A DNA stretch of 64,000 nt. Origin: Ascaphus truei. Its lineage: Eukaryota > Chordata > Amphibia > Anura > Ascaphidae. Every line of letters starts with the position of its first letter. Position 1 is the first letter of the stretch. The stretch spans positions 36,257,499-36,321,498 of the forward strand of contig CM071568.1 of assembly GCA_036426205.1 (NCBI GenBank). The letters run 5' to 3'. The position numbers and the translations under genes were made by a program. Positions 1 to 11,205 of this stretch are shown piece after piece. Below the pieces are notes generated by a model. The model was not told the origin of the DNA. It did no database searches and worked only from the letters and a program-made list of their open reading frames with translations.

Positions 1-770
1 CTTTGCTATTCAGACTTGTTTTCAGGAATCACTTTAGCAGCTTACTCCTCTCTCATCAACAGCCAAGATCCATGTGTCTATAGCCTGGGTTTTACACACC
101 TTGATTAGGCAGCTGGGATCCAACTAATTTTCCTGAGGTTCCCAGATGAAGTTAACCTAGTCAGTGCTGCACTGCAGACTGACATAGGTTTTCCAGGCAT
201 ATAACTGGTGGCCTTGATTTACCCTGTCACAACTCCCTTGTTTTTTTCCCATTTTTCCTTCACTGTTTTTCACTTTTGCATTTTCAAGGTGTTCCCATGT
301 CTATTGTGTGTGGGACTGCCATGTCCAACCTTCTTTTTATGGTAACACCCATAATGTTTGTTAACCTATTAATATTAGGTTTCTTTTGATTATATTCGGG
401 CCATTTTTGGGGGGTTAACCTCCAGAGTTGGACATGCTGTCTCTCTCTCATTTAATCTCTCTGTGTGTTTATGTCCGCTAGTAGCTTAAGGGGTTACGTG
501 TTTTTACTTGCTGAGCAGCACCTTTGCCTTACCAGCTCTGTGGTTTGGCAACTAGGATATCGAGCCGCTCAACTATTGACATTTGCATACACTGATGCCT
601 ACATACAGAGCTGCTCGCATTGGACTGTCTGGCTGTCCTGCTACTGCATTGCCTTTCATTGGTCTGCTGGCCTGAGTTGGCGGTGCTCACAACAGTTGTA
701 GTTAATTTCATTAATTGTTTTTCATTTGGTGCGGTGTGTGTTTTAGTCACGGTGGCGGTATATTAAGGGG
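1..770. other. No gene seen; AT-rich noncoding DNA
   Basis: I see no coding region, RNA gene or clear transposon end in this stretch. The open frames here are short and lack recognisable motifs. The right part (about 690-770) runs without a break into the hammerhead-like repeat that follows, so some of it may belong to that repeat family. Confidence 0.5.
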
Positions 771-962
771 TCTGATTAGTCACTGGTTGCACGCCCTGAG
801 GAAGGTCCCACCTGAGGACCGAAACATGGCTGCCCTGGTGTTGTTAATACACTTCATTTACTTCGTTATTGCGGTGTGCTGTCTCTTTTGTTACCTGGAT
901 TTCCCTGGTTACCCTGTACATGTTTCTATATGTGGATGACATCTGCCTTCATTTGAGAAACC
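771..962 (+). repeat. Penelope-associated terminal repeat with hammerhead-like motif
   Basis: The motif CTGAGGA at 796-802 is followed by a hairpin (GGTCC at 804-808 pairing with GGACC at 816-820) and then GAAAC at 821-825. This is the order of the conserved hammerhead core: CUGANGA, stem II, GAAA. I could not close stem III or stem I, so the fold is incomplete or decayed. The sequence downstream, from about 855 to 962, recurs at 53770-53880 next to two more copies of the same motif, so this is a dispersed family. Hammerhead motifs are known in the terminal repeats of Penelope-like elements. Assignment to that class is inference. Confidence 0.55.
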
Positions 963-984
963 GTGAGTGCAACTATTTTTTCAT

Positions 985-1076
985 TTACTACTATAATATA
1001 TTTATATATAATATTATATATATATATTATATATATATATATTATATATTATATATCATATTTATATATTATATAT
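985..1076. repeat. AT-rich microsatellite
   Basis: Imperfect (TA)n tract lying directly between the hammerhead-like repeat on the left and the tandem repeat on the right. Confidence 0.85.
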
Positions 1077-1478
1077 GCAAATATAACTGTATGCTCATCT
1101 GCTGCCTTAGGCAGTCTGCAACCCCCCTTCCCCTTATACACCCAGCATACAGCACTTCCACTGCAGCAAGGGATTCTGGGGAAATGACATGCAAATGAGC
1201 ACACAGTGTCACTTTTTGCCTCAATAACCATTTTAAACACGGTTCCCTATAGGCTTAAGCTTGTCTGCATGGTCACAGCTTTGAGCACAGCCAGGGTTAA
1301 GGGTGCATACCCAGAAAACCACCCACAGACAGCTGTTTCGACCTTTGATGGGTCTCATCAGTGTGGGGTTGATTTTACTGGGAATGCAAGAGAGGCTATG
1401 GGATAGGCTAAACCATAATACTGAGTTAGTTATGGTGAATAAAAAAAGTGACAAAAACCCTCCACATTAAAGCAAATT
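1077..1478 (-). repeat. Tandem repeat unit 1 (about 402 bp) carrying a hammerhead
   Basis: The unit starts GCAAATATAACTGTATGC and the same start recurs at 1479, so two units lie head to tail. Its middle contains a complete hammerhead fold on the minus strand. A further fragment of the family, including the stretch TGCAAATGAGCA, lies at 40093-40256 in the opposite orientation. Tandem arrays of hammerhead-containing repeats are known in amphibians (newt satellite 2) and in retrozymes. Whether this unit belongs to either group is not decided by the sequence. Confidence 0.75.
1321..1368 (-). ncRNA. Hammerhead ribozyme, type I, minimal form
   Basis: Read on the minus strand, all core parts are present in order. 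The stem I 5' strand CCCACA (1367-1362) is followed by CTGATGA (1361-1355). Stem II is GACC (1354-1351) with a 7-nt loop and GGTC (1343-1340). GAAA (1339-1336) follows, then a short self-complementary stem III CAGCTG (1335-1330). The cleavage triplet GTC ends at 1328, and the stem I 3' strand TGTGGG (1327-1322) pairs perfectly with CCCACA. Every conserved core base that I can check matches. The very short stem III suggests it may act best as a dimer, as in other minimal hammerheads. Self-cleavage itself is inferred. Confidence 0.85.
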
Positions 1479-1732
1479 GCAAATATAACTGTATGCTCAT
1501 CTGCATTCTTAGGCAGGTCTGCAACCCCTCGCTTTCCCATTATCACCCGCATATCGCATTCACACTAGCACAGCAAGGGATCTGGAAATGACTGCAAATA
1601 GCACAGTGTCACTTTTTGCCTCAATAACCATTTAACATGGTTCCCTATAGGCTTAAGCTTGCTGCATGGTCACAGCTTTGAGCACAGCCAGGGTTAGGTG
1701 GCATACCCAAAAAACCACCCACAACAGCTGTT
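1479..1732 (-). repeat. Tandem repeat unit 2, truncated
   Basis: This second copy of the 402-bp unit has many small deletions relative to unit 1. It breaks off at an AT tract right after CAACAGCTGTT, so the hammerhead keeps only its stem III and part of its 3' stem I side. The CTGATGA core is lost and the unit cannot cleave. Confidence 0.75.
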
Positions 1733-1791
1733 ATATATATATATATATATATATTATCTATATATATATTAATTTATATATATATATCCTC
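1732..1791. repeat. AT microsatellite
   Basis: Imperfect (TA)n tract that truncates the second tandem unit. Confidence 0.8.
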
Positions 1792-1877
1792 ACTTACCAA
1801 ATCTAAATCAGTCTATATTTAAGTTTGTGTTAAGTGAGAGTATTCTGGCTACAATTACCATACATACTGTATATATA

Positions 1878-2070
1878 CAGTTGTGTGAAAAAGAAAGTAC
1901 ACCCTCTTTGAATTCTATGGTTTTACATATCAGGACATAAAACATGACATATACAATCACCTGTTCCTTAGCAAGTCAAAAATTAGGTAATACAACCTCA
2001 GATGAACAAAAACACATGGCTATTACACATTCTCATGATTATTATACAAAAATAAAGCCAAAATATATCA
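1878..2070 (+). mobile_element. Tc1/mariner-type element end, TIR family CAGTTGTGTG
   Basis: The end CAGTTGTGTGAAAAAGAAAG begins directly after TA, as expected for Tc1/mariner insertion. About 190 bp of this end is preserved; no transposase frame is present. A second, inverted copy of the same end lies at 45685-45927 and finishes next to TA. The two copies share the TIR and the subterminal sequence, which defines a repeat family in this window. It is probably a nonautonomous or truncated copy. Confidence 0.75.
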
Positions 2071-2218
2071 ATGTTTTTTGTCCACACTATCAGCCATATT
2101 CCTATAGCCTTTCACTGGGGTTTTATTTACATTTTATTGTCTTATAGGCTTAGTGTATCAAGTTATCAAGTTTGCGCTATGTTTTGTGTGTGTATAATAA
2201 TATATATATATATAGATA

Positions 2219-2345
2219 TATATATATATCAGAAAAGGAAAAGAGAGGAGGGCGTGCTACATAGCATAATTCGGTATAAAATGTATTCTCAACGATATAA
2301 TATTATAAAAGTACACTCACAAGTGTAGCTAGTTAAAAAGCATGG
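2219..2345 (-). repeat. Fragment of hammerhead-associated repeat family 2
   Basis: The sequence starts after an AT tract with AGAAAAGGAAAAGAGAGGAG and continues through a GCATAATTC/TATAAAA segment to CACTCACAAG. The same order of landmarks is seen at 15530-15955 and 32268-32690, where it leads to hammerhead-like motifs. Only the outer end of the repeat is kept here. Confidence 0.55.
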
Positions 2346-3175
2346 ACTAACATTCTCGACTTATTTCTTCAAACGAAGTATTGTGTGAACTGGTTTCTAC
2401 TATCAAGTTGAAAGATCCTAAAATTTAATTACCAATTTGGTGTGTCTGTTGATTAGGCAGACCCCTCCCTTAATTATTAGTCATGTGGTCGTGTGTTTTA
2501 GCATACTTAGGCAGATACTTTGGCTTGAGCCATATGGCTGTGTAACTTCAAAGTGTAACATTTAAGTGTGAAGCAGAGTTAATCTGGAGTTGAAATTGGG
2601 TGAAGATTAGGAGGATCTGAACTCTGCACAACAACTTCCACACTCTGAGAACTTTACTTTCTAAAGCTGGGATTCTTTGTACTCTTTCCTATCCTCCAAT
2701 AACTGGGCAGTCTCTCCTTCTCCTGTATCTCACTATGCCCTCCCTATTTCTTTTAATGTTTACTGTTTCCTCACTCCTTTGTGAACATCTCTGTTCTCTA
2801 AACATCCCCCACTCCCCCACTGCACCATTAATTTATCACTTATCTCCACAACTTCTTTACCCCCTCAATAAAAAACACCCAACCAAATCCGAAATCCTCT
2901 ATTCACACCCTCTATCTACTCCTTCCTTCTGCCAGGGATCTACCCTAAGCCTGAAGCCAGACATAAACACCTGAACTCACCCATGCATCCCTGCCATATC
3001 TTCCCCTGTAAATGGTGTTAACCATTTCATTTAACACTGACTAACCTTAAAATTTGCCCCACAAATCAAGCATCCCAAAAGCCTGCACTCATGGCTACTG
3101 TCCCACAGTCACTTATACCACCCATTCTGGCCAAGCACACCCATCTACAGTACTTATTCCCTCACCTGCTCTCTC
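2346..3175. other. No gene seen
   Basis: Noncoding stretch with a pyrimidine-rich part around 2690-2960. The frame at 2735-2974 is low in information and shows no domain. Nothing else is supported. Confidence 0.45.
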
Positions 3176-3352
3176 TGTAAGTTTACCCACAAACCTATTA
3201 GATTGTTAGCTCTTCGGGGCAGGGATTTCCTTTCCTTATGTCTGATTTTTGCAGCACTTATTGTATTATTATAATTCCCTGTACTGTATTCTTTGTGAAG
3301 CGCTGAGTACACTTTTGGCGCTATATAAATAAAGACATGCAATACAATACAA
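3176..3352 (+). repeat. Dispersed short element with GCGCTATATAAATAAAG tail
   Basis: The sequence runs from a TTAGATTGTTAGCTCTTCGG start to a GGCGCTATATAAATAAAG end followed by a short CAATA-rich tail. The same start is seen at 46035-46112 and the same end at 49451-49545, on either side of a large insertion. This is a non-LTR-type 3' tail, either a SINE or a LINE 3' end; I cannot tell which. Confidence 0.65.
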
Positions 3353-3545
3353 CAACTCCTGCCATCGAGATCATAGATATCCACGAACAATGTAGAAACG
3401 AATGTCCACACTTTACAAGCTTCCAGAGAACCAAAAAGATAGTCTAATTAATAGGCCAGAGAAACTGAAAGAGACACTTACAGATATAAAGATGAGATTT
3501 ATGTCACTTGGGCACACATATTAACCCTAGATAGGGCATTTGAAA

Positions 3546-3945
3546 AAGAGATAACAGCTACACATCAGGATAAAAATACTGAGAGGATCAACATTGTAAG
3601 CAAGTACACAACTGCTTGTAAGTTTATTAAAAATAGTATTTGCAAACACTGGAGGATGCTTCATATGGATGAGTCTTTGGGCCCTGTCTGTAATGACAAA
3701 CCAAGATTTGCATATCAAAGGGGACAAAACCGAAAATATATTCTTATCTCAGCAGACGACAAAAAGCAGTATAATACATCCCACTTTCTGAGCAACCCAA
3801 GACATGTGTGTTATAAATGTTATGGTTGCTCTGTCTGCAACAGCCTCAATACAGGGGATGAGATTTTTCATCCTAGAAATGGTCAGAAGTATAACATAAA
3901 GAGTAGAAATACATGCACGTCCACCAATGTCATATATGAACCGTG
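3546..3945 (+). pseudogene. Penelope-like element ORF fragment (region between RT and GIY-YIG nuclease)
   Basis: The open frame keeps the cysteine-rich linker that precedes the GIY-YIG endonuclease in Penelope-like elements. Visible landmarks are CYKCYGCSVCNS, then IFHPRNGQKYNI, then TCTSTNVIYEP. In full-length relatives NVIY is followed by the CPCG..YVG start of the nuclease. Here the frame runs straight into the palindrome at 3943 and the nuclease is missing. Upstream the frame opens near 3550 with HQDKNTERINIV; stops lie before that, so the reverse transcriptase part is lost or decayed. The fragment is dead, cut off by the palindromic repeat. Confidence 0.75.
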
Positions 3946-4165
3946 TTGGTTTTATATCCGGGAACCCCCTGCTTCCCGAGATACAGGCACCTTTATGAGG
4001 TGCCTGTATCTCCTATGAATGTAAATGTCCCGCGTCACGTGATCGGGCTATCTCAATGCATAGGAGATACCAGCACCTCATAACGGGGCCTGTATCTCGG
4101 GAAGCAGGGGGTCCCCGGACATAAAACCAACACGGTTCATCTCCGGAGACCCCCTGCACATCTAC
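3943..4165. repeat. TCACGTGA-centred palindromic repeat, complete copy
   Basis: Two arms of about 100 bp face each other around GCGTCACGTGATCGG (about 4030-4045). The landmarks CTTCCCGAGATACAGG and GGAGATACCAGCACC occur in inverted order. Each arm ends in a purine-rich block (CAGGGGGTCCCCGGA on the right). Other copies lie at 10975-11205 and 12365-12600, with half a copy at 30490-30575. It sits inside a Penelope fragment, which shows it is mobile or was spread with a carrier. Confidence 0.8.
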
Positions 4166-5190
4166 AATAGTAATCAAATTGTTATGTGCACATTTTTTTT
4201 TTCCAGCCGAGATTTGTGCAGAGAGAGGCGGATCTCGCTCTCTGCTGACAGATCTCGCCAGCGGAGCACTTCTCGCCAGGGCTCACCATCTCTCTGCCGG
4301 ATTCCTCTCACAGATATGCGCACCTTCCTGCATACTGCGAGGGAAATCCGCCAAAAACATGGAGAGTTTAAATGCGAATGGCCATTCTCGCAGTTCTCTG
4401 CATATGCCCCTTGGTGTGTTTTTTCACTGATTCTATTCTCTCTTCCCTCTATGTGATGGCCACCTCCCCATATATGATGATCTAGCTACATGACAAGCTG
4501 AATCCCTCCCCCATTAGACCCTGTGTGGACACTGGAGAATGCACATGGATGTGCAACTACACTGCGCCTGCGCAAAGTTGGAATGGAGCTAAATGTTGCG
4601 AGTGATGAGAGGGCAGTACCGAATTCCCCTACAATGACGTCAACGCAGAGGAAATCTCACAAGTGTTCTGGACCCATCAAGAACCATGGTGGATGATGGG
4701 AAGGCATGATGACATCACCGCGACTACAGACCGGACCGGCGCACAGACACACTATTCAGAATGCGGAAGAGATCAGATGAAGAACCACATGGGGTAATTA
4801 GGGGGGATTATCATTAGTTTAAGCAAATGTTTGTTGGACTATATATGATGGACTTCCAGCTAGATTGTTTATGACAGTCACTTGAAAAATACCTCACTGA
4901 AGGTTGAAACGGCGTGCTGTTCTGGCACAATAAATTCTATAGAAAATCCGCTGTGCCCTGAATCATCTATTTTCACTAAATATAGGAATTTATAGGCAGG
5001 TTTCCCTGAACCAGGAGCACCAGTTATTGCAAGTATCTTTACCTTATATATTTTTGGTGTGCAGTATTACTATCTATTACTCAGTCGAAAAATATTACAT
5101 CCTGGAAAGAGGTACTGTTACTGGGAAGTACTCGAATCGTGTAAGGGTATGTTCGATTATGACACCTATTGGATGAGAAATAGATTATTC
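4166..5190. other. Noncoding; includes a decayed hammerhead-like segment
   Basis: No gene is seen. At about 4880-4925 (+) a TTGAAAA motif is followed by an ACCT/AGGT hairpin and then GAAACGGCG. This resembles a hammerhead core with the first box degraded. It leads into GGCACAATAAATTC, a possible 3' end of the same repeat. The segment 4200-4440 is compositionally similar to 14400-14620 but I could not align them firmly. Confidence 0.4.
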
Positions 5191-8100
5191 TTCAGCTACC
5201 CATAAAAATTCGACGTTCACAGAGTGGTGTCTCATATCAGACTCAGCACAGTGCCTCACATAGTATGATTGGCAAGCCAGATATAACTACTATGGGAACT
5301 TGCAAAGCTTCCATGCCCTATACCATTGTGCAGGGAAATACATTAGCCAAGCTTCGTACATGATTCAGCCCATGTACTGGGCAGAAAATGAGGTGGCCGG
5401 AAAAAGCAACGCTGGCAACGAGATGTAAACGCATCAGGATCCATTGATTTACTCAACCATGGATGTACAGGATATGGCTGTGTGGAACAATGGATACCAG
5501 CAAGGACATTAGTGACATACAATAAAGGTAAATATCATGTAATAGGACATGAATTGCATTATTGTCAAGGACTTAATTAAATATGAGAGCATCATCTGCA
5601 TAATATACATTACGCATGCGCAAACTACACAGACACTCTGATGCCTAGCAGAGCAAAATTTATATATGTGAAAATCTTCATTTGAAGATTCTGAGTAAAA
5701 ATCACATTTATGTTATTACATTCTATATGTGCATCAATACAATCTACACACTGACAAGTGATTCGCTACATTGACGATCGATCCGTTAACATAGAATCGA
5801 TTGCTTACTATTCAGCATCTCCTATTATCGATATCACGTCCTCATGTGACGTGGGTACATGGTCATGTGACGATGCTGACTCGGCACTATAGGAAAATGC
5901 AGGAAGACGCACAGCTCACGGGCTATCTTGCGCGCGGACATTATGTTGGCCGCCGTGAAAGACGCTCAGAGCCACATAAAGATGAACAGCAGTTTATAAA
6001 AGCTATTATAATTAAAATGTGATTAAATTGCGCAGATCTCTAAGCATATGTCTACCTTCTGCGTTAACCTCTAAAAGATTAGATATCGAATATTAGAGCA
6101 CACGCCAGCTGAAAGAATCATATTTATTATTGTTCAATATTTTAATATGATGCTATTTATATTTAAGAAAACAACTTTTTAAATCGACTGTCGTAAGATA
6201 TGATTTGACGGGTCTAAAAGAACCACTTCAAAAGAATGTTTTTGAATGCTTTCATACACTGTATAGATGATTAATACAGTGATTCTTATTTCTGCTAGTG
6301 AGATATATTTTTAAAAAACTACATTATATCTGATATATTTTTAACCTATATAGTTACTCATACTGATAGTGAAAGCTCCATTCCAAAAAATCAAGGTTAA
6401 GTTGAGGGTTTCATTACATTAACAAAGAATTACACAAAAATAAGTTTGAAATGCACTGAGTATGTATATCCTGGATAATAGTTACACAGTTTTGATTATA
6501 GCTATTTGACATTTGTGTACTGTAATTCAAATTTCTTTGATCAATTAGCATATACAAAGTCTAAATTATTTTATTTCACAAAATAGACCTATGTTTTGAG
6601 ACACGGTGGGTTACTTTTGTACTATATCCATACCAGAAATTAGGAAATATATTAGTTTTATGAATGAGAAGTATGTGAAAATATATTCAACAAACAAGCA
6701 TCTGTAATATGTACATTGCTAAAAAATAAAATACATTATAATCCCTAATTAACACAAATCTCATGTCAACAACATAGAAGTTCAACCATGAACGATGGGC
6801 AAAAATCTATAAATAATGTTTTTACAGTATAATACATTGTATAAGAAAGTTATAATCAGTACATACAGTATTATATATATGCTAAATGTAAAATTCGAAG
6901 AATATGCAGCATTATTTTGTTATATAATGTCACATTCAGCATATGTGATATCATAAAGAATAATAATAGTCCTATTTTATGATGTAATTATGAGTTATTA
7001 CACACGGACAATATATAATGTTCATGTATATACAAATTGACTATGAACATTGGATACTCACTGTTTTCACATTGCTACCTCTCTGCTACATCCAAGATAT
7101 TGCTTAAGATGATGTAAAACATCCTGCAAGATTATATTTAAAACATTGAATTTGCTTTATATTCGTAAAGAAGAAGCATATAAATAAACTGTATAAGAAC
7201 TGGTATATTGTGAAATGCAAGTGACATCGGGCATCAATTGTGGCATGTGCTGTAGTGCATGCATGTTCAGTGATTTCCCTTTGCGCATGTGCATGAGTTT
7301 GTGGGGAAAGCTGCTCATGCCTGCACGTTCGCCAATGTCAGAGATACCAATGCGAGTGTAACTCTGATGCTCACCACAAACAAGGTGGGACCTCGGTACT
7401 GAGGTGGGATAGTGTAAACGTACCCACAGCAATGAGGGTCCGGAGAGTGGATAATCAGGTTAGCCAGGTCGGTATTGGAGATGGGAGAAAAGTCCTGATA
7501 CTTGCTGAGGTCGGAGCCGGTAGAATAGTCGATATCCGTGGTGACATGGTCAGGGGTTGGAGACAGGAGAATAGTCGATGTCCGGGTGCCGTGGTCAGGG
7601 ATTGGAGAGATGCGGAAGGTCAGAGGTAAGCCGTGGTCAGTAATCCAGAAGAGCGGAGTCAAAGATTCAAGCCGGGTCGGCAAACAGAGAAATAAACAGC
7701 AACAAGGTTAGAACAAGGCAATGCAAGAAAAAGCTAGGATCAGGGAAGTGGGAACACACAGTCTACAAGGAATTATGCTCAGCCAAAGTGCCAGTGGCAA
7801 AGCTGCATGTCCTTTGTTGGCAACAAGAATTCCTGCATTTCTTATTGTGAAGGAATATAAATATGTTTAATTAACTGTTCTTTATACTGTATAGTAATTC
7901 AACTTAAATATTAAAATAATATGGTTTTATGTAAAGCGTGAGAAAAAAAACAAAAACAAATTTATCAAATATATATACGATACTATAGTTTTATGTACCT
8001 GACTTTTGTAAGATGACTTCACATATGAAATGTGATATATTATTCAGCTGACATCAATATCACATTAATTTCACGCATACACAACCAAAATACATTAATA

Positions 8101-8386
8101 TTAATTTTTTACATGCGCAACATTGACCCTCATGCAGCTATGATACATATTTGTTTACATGGTTATAACAAATGTGTTTGAGCTTGACATACAGATGGGC
8201 ATGTACACACAGCAGAGCTTGAACACACAAGACGTGTACAGACATCACTATCCTATGATGAGAAAATATTTTGAGCTTTAATTCAAATAAACACGAAGGA
8301 CAGTATATATTAAAACATACATTGTTGTTTACCTGATAAATAGGTGGCGATAACATTCCACCGTGTCTCCATCCAACTGGCTGTCT
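5191..8386. other. AT-rich noncoding DNA, no supported gene
   Basis: A frame at about 5266-5430 (+) is open for some 50 codons and ends YMIQPMYWAENEVAGK... then a stop. I do not recognise it and there is no start codon or splice context to support it. The segment 7300-7800 has a GC-richer composition with repeated GATATCCGTGG/GATGTCCGGGT phrases and resembles retroelement leader DNA. I cannot assign it. The rest has no visible features beyond AT richness. Confidence 0.4.
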
Positions 8387-9930
8387 GCTCATGATCCCCT
8401 GCAGCATGGAAAGAGGATCCTCCTTGAGACCCTCCTGTATGTTGCCTGGAAGATTGTGACACAGTGCAATATTGTGCAGAATGCAGCAACACATTCTGTC
8501 AGACACCTTTTCAGGCTTGTACTGTAGGGCACCGTCAGATCTATCCAGACACCTGAACGGACAGTCCAAATGTCCGCTCAATAACCGATTGGGTGGATAT
8601 GTGTGCCGCATTATATCGCTCTTCTGCAGTGGTTTGAAGTTAGCCAGTGGGTTGAGGAGCCACGGTCGGATCCCGTTTCCTGAATCACATATAATTCAGC
8701 AATTTAAAATATTACTACAAAATTGTACAATGTAGTAATGTACACCAATATGTATTTTTATTGGTCTAAAACATTCAATAGCTTTACAAGAACTATGTAG
8801 TATCTGATGTGAGGTGTTTATACCTATATTAGAGGCTCACCCAACATGCAGATATCTGTGTTTGAGATATTATTTCAGAATGTAATTATGGAAAAATACA
8901 CATCCATAGTATAGTCATTCATAATTTACATGATTTCTTCTTATCTATGTTGGCTCAAAATATGCAGAATATTAAGTATGACATGTAACTAGGACGGCAC
9001 AATTGTGTAAAATAAAAAATAGTCGTGTGGGTGTGGGGTAGCTCTCAGCTGGTGTGTGTGTGGTGCGGTGCCATGTGTGGTTATGTGGGTTGATCGTGTG
9101 TTGTGGACGTCGTGCCATGACATGTAGGGGAGGTGTGTGGGCTCTTTAAGTGTTGGGTGTATGGTATGGGATAGTGTGGTTGTGTGTTCCTGAGGTGCTG
9201 TATGTGTGTGTGTGTGTCTGTATATGTGATTCTATTCACATGTACATTTGTATGCGAAACAAAATGTACAAAATTATAACATGTAGCTAAAGTATTTATT
9301 AATATAGATCTGATTATAGCAAACAGTATATATGTCCATAGAATATTACTATTAAGTATTTAAAGGCATACATATCAAACAAAAGTGACATTACCGCTTA
9401 ATTGTATTATATGTACTTAACCACCAACCAACCATGTCCACAATGACCCGTTTCAAATGAATGGAAGACTGATGAGTTTCTCAGAATAGAGGAATCGTGG
9501 CAGGAACCCGAGAATCTGGCTACCATATTCAATTTTCATGTTGGTATCGCATACCACCTGCACATTGATGGAGTGAAAGTGTTTCCTGTTACGGTATATA
9601 TGCTCAATCCCACTAGGCAGGGTCAGTGCAACATGTGTGCAATTGATTGTACTCATCACGCATGGTAGCCCGGCTATGTTATAAAAGCCATTCCTGAGTT
9701 CCTGCCACTCTGTCTGCTCTCTAGGAAAATGGATATAATTCACAGAATGTCTAGTCAGTGCACATAGAAACTGGCTAAAGGCCCGTGAGAATGCCGACTG
9801 TGAGATCGCACCTACTATGCCCACAGTTGTCTGGAAAGATGCAGATGCAAGAAAATGTAATGAGCACAGCATTTTAACAAGGCCAAGGTTTGCACGACTT
9901 CTGTCTGTTACGGAATCTAAATCTTCTCTT
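8387..9930 (-). pseudogene. Harbinger-type DDE transposase (HARBI1-like), broken
   Basis: Two coding blocks lie on the minus strand. The first (about 9930-9420) has MLCSLHFLASASFQ, then NYIHFPREQTEWQE, INCTHVALTLPSG, RKHFHSINVQVVCD and, after a frameshift near 9535, MVARFSGSCHDSSIL and GHGWLV. The second (about 8690-8387) has GNGIRPWLLNPLA, then SVIERTFGL in a shifted frame, FRCLDRSDG and CCILHNIAL. This is the domain order of PIF/Harbinger transposases. The usual Asp of the AIDCTH box is Asn here. The 730-bp gap may be an intron: a CAG precedes the second block. With two or more frameshifts and a catalytic substitution this copy is dead. The N-terminus and the MYB-like partner gene were not found. 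Confidence 0.8.
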
Positions 9931-10781
9931 AACTCTGCATAAAGAGCTAAGATTGCTGCTGAACTGAAGCAACTTCAGCTAAAATTTCCTCCTTAGTAAG
10001 CCCCTCCAAAACTGTTGTTTCACGGTATAAGCATTGGTGGGGCATATGCCCTCTCCTGTCCTCTCTCATCTGTCCTCTCCTTCCCTACCTCCTATCTCCT
10101 CCCCCTCCTATCTCCCCTCTCCTCTCCTATCTCCCCCTCCTCTCTCCTCTCCTCTGTCTCTCCTCCAAAGCCAGGGTTCTCTTTCTCATCATACAGTAAT
10201 TTGACTCAACTCTACAGTATCTCCATCTCTGCATCCACCATCTATACCACAAAGTAAGTGTTACATTGACTTTGTTTAAGTAGATATGTCATGAAGCCAC
10301 GTGACTTGAAATAATGAAAGATGTTACCCCCAAAAATTAGCAACAATAGCCTCCATGTGTGTTTAGAACCAATGAATATCTGTTGATTAGCATGCCCTAA
10401 TAGTTATAACCCGATATTTATTGAAGATGTGACGTAGCTATTGGTATACTTTAGTTAGACAAAAAAAATCAGATGTTTCAAATGCCAGTAATTGTCACGT
10501 ACCCAACAGTCAGAAACTGTAGTGGCAATTAGCGGTTAAGGATAATTGTTACTAAATCATTGAAGCATTTTGACCTTTAAATTCACACACACCCACAATA
10601 TAACAAAATAAAAAATGTTGAAACAATTATAACAAAATTGAAGGATTATTTGAAAGGCAAAAAAAATGGTATTGACCATAGTAATACAAAAATTGTGGAT
10701 TGATGACAGAAGAAAATATGTATTGAATGCAGATGCGTAAATGATGCGTTATGCTGCATGGAGGTTGGAAGATGTTCAGTT
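9931..10781. other. No gene seen
   Basis: The region contains a pyrimidine-rich (CTCCTCTC) block at 10050-10170, which explains the Ser/Pro-rich open frame there. The rest is AT-rich without visible structure. Confidence 0.5.
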
Positions 10782-10974
10782 GCAGACATAGTGGCCCATC
10801 AGATTAAGACAGCAGGGGTCCCTGCTTTGTCCTACTGGGGTCTGCCTGTCTGTAAGAGATGCACAGTAAGAGGGCTGAATCAGTCACTCTAAATGTGCGC
10901 CTCTCACAGGCGATCACGGGGGTTTTATTTAATTTTAAACACTACAGTAATGTAGCAAAGGGTCTCCGGAGCTG

Positions 10975-11205
10975 AACTGCATTGATTTCAGGTCCGAGGA
11001 CCCCCTACTTCCCGAGATACAGGCCCCGTTATTAGGTCCGGTATCTCCTATGCATAGAAATATCTTGCGTCACGTGATCAGGACATTTCTATGCATAGGA
11101 GATACCGGCTCCCCATAAGGGAGCCTGTATCTCAGGAAGCAGGTGGTCCTTGGATCTGAAACCAATGCAAATCTGCTCCGGAGACACCCTGCTCATCTAC
11201 ACTAG
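10975..11205. repeat. TCACGTGA-centred palindrome in left arm
   Basis: This is a second copy of the palindrome family seen at 3943-4165. CTTCCCGAGATACAGG, GTCACGTGATCAGG and the flanking GGTCTCCGGAGCTGAA/CTGCTCCGGAGACACC phrases are all present. Confidence 0.8.

Noticed and set aside
5266..5430. About 50-codon open frame ending AGNEM
   Set aside because: No start codon, splice site or recognised domain; kept only as a remark in the region entry.
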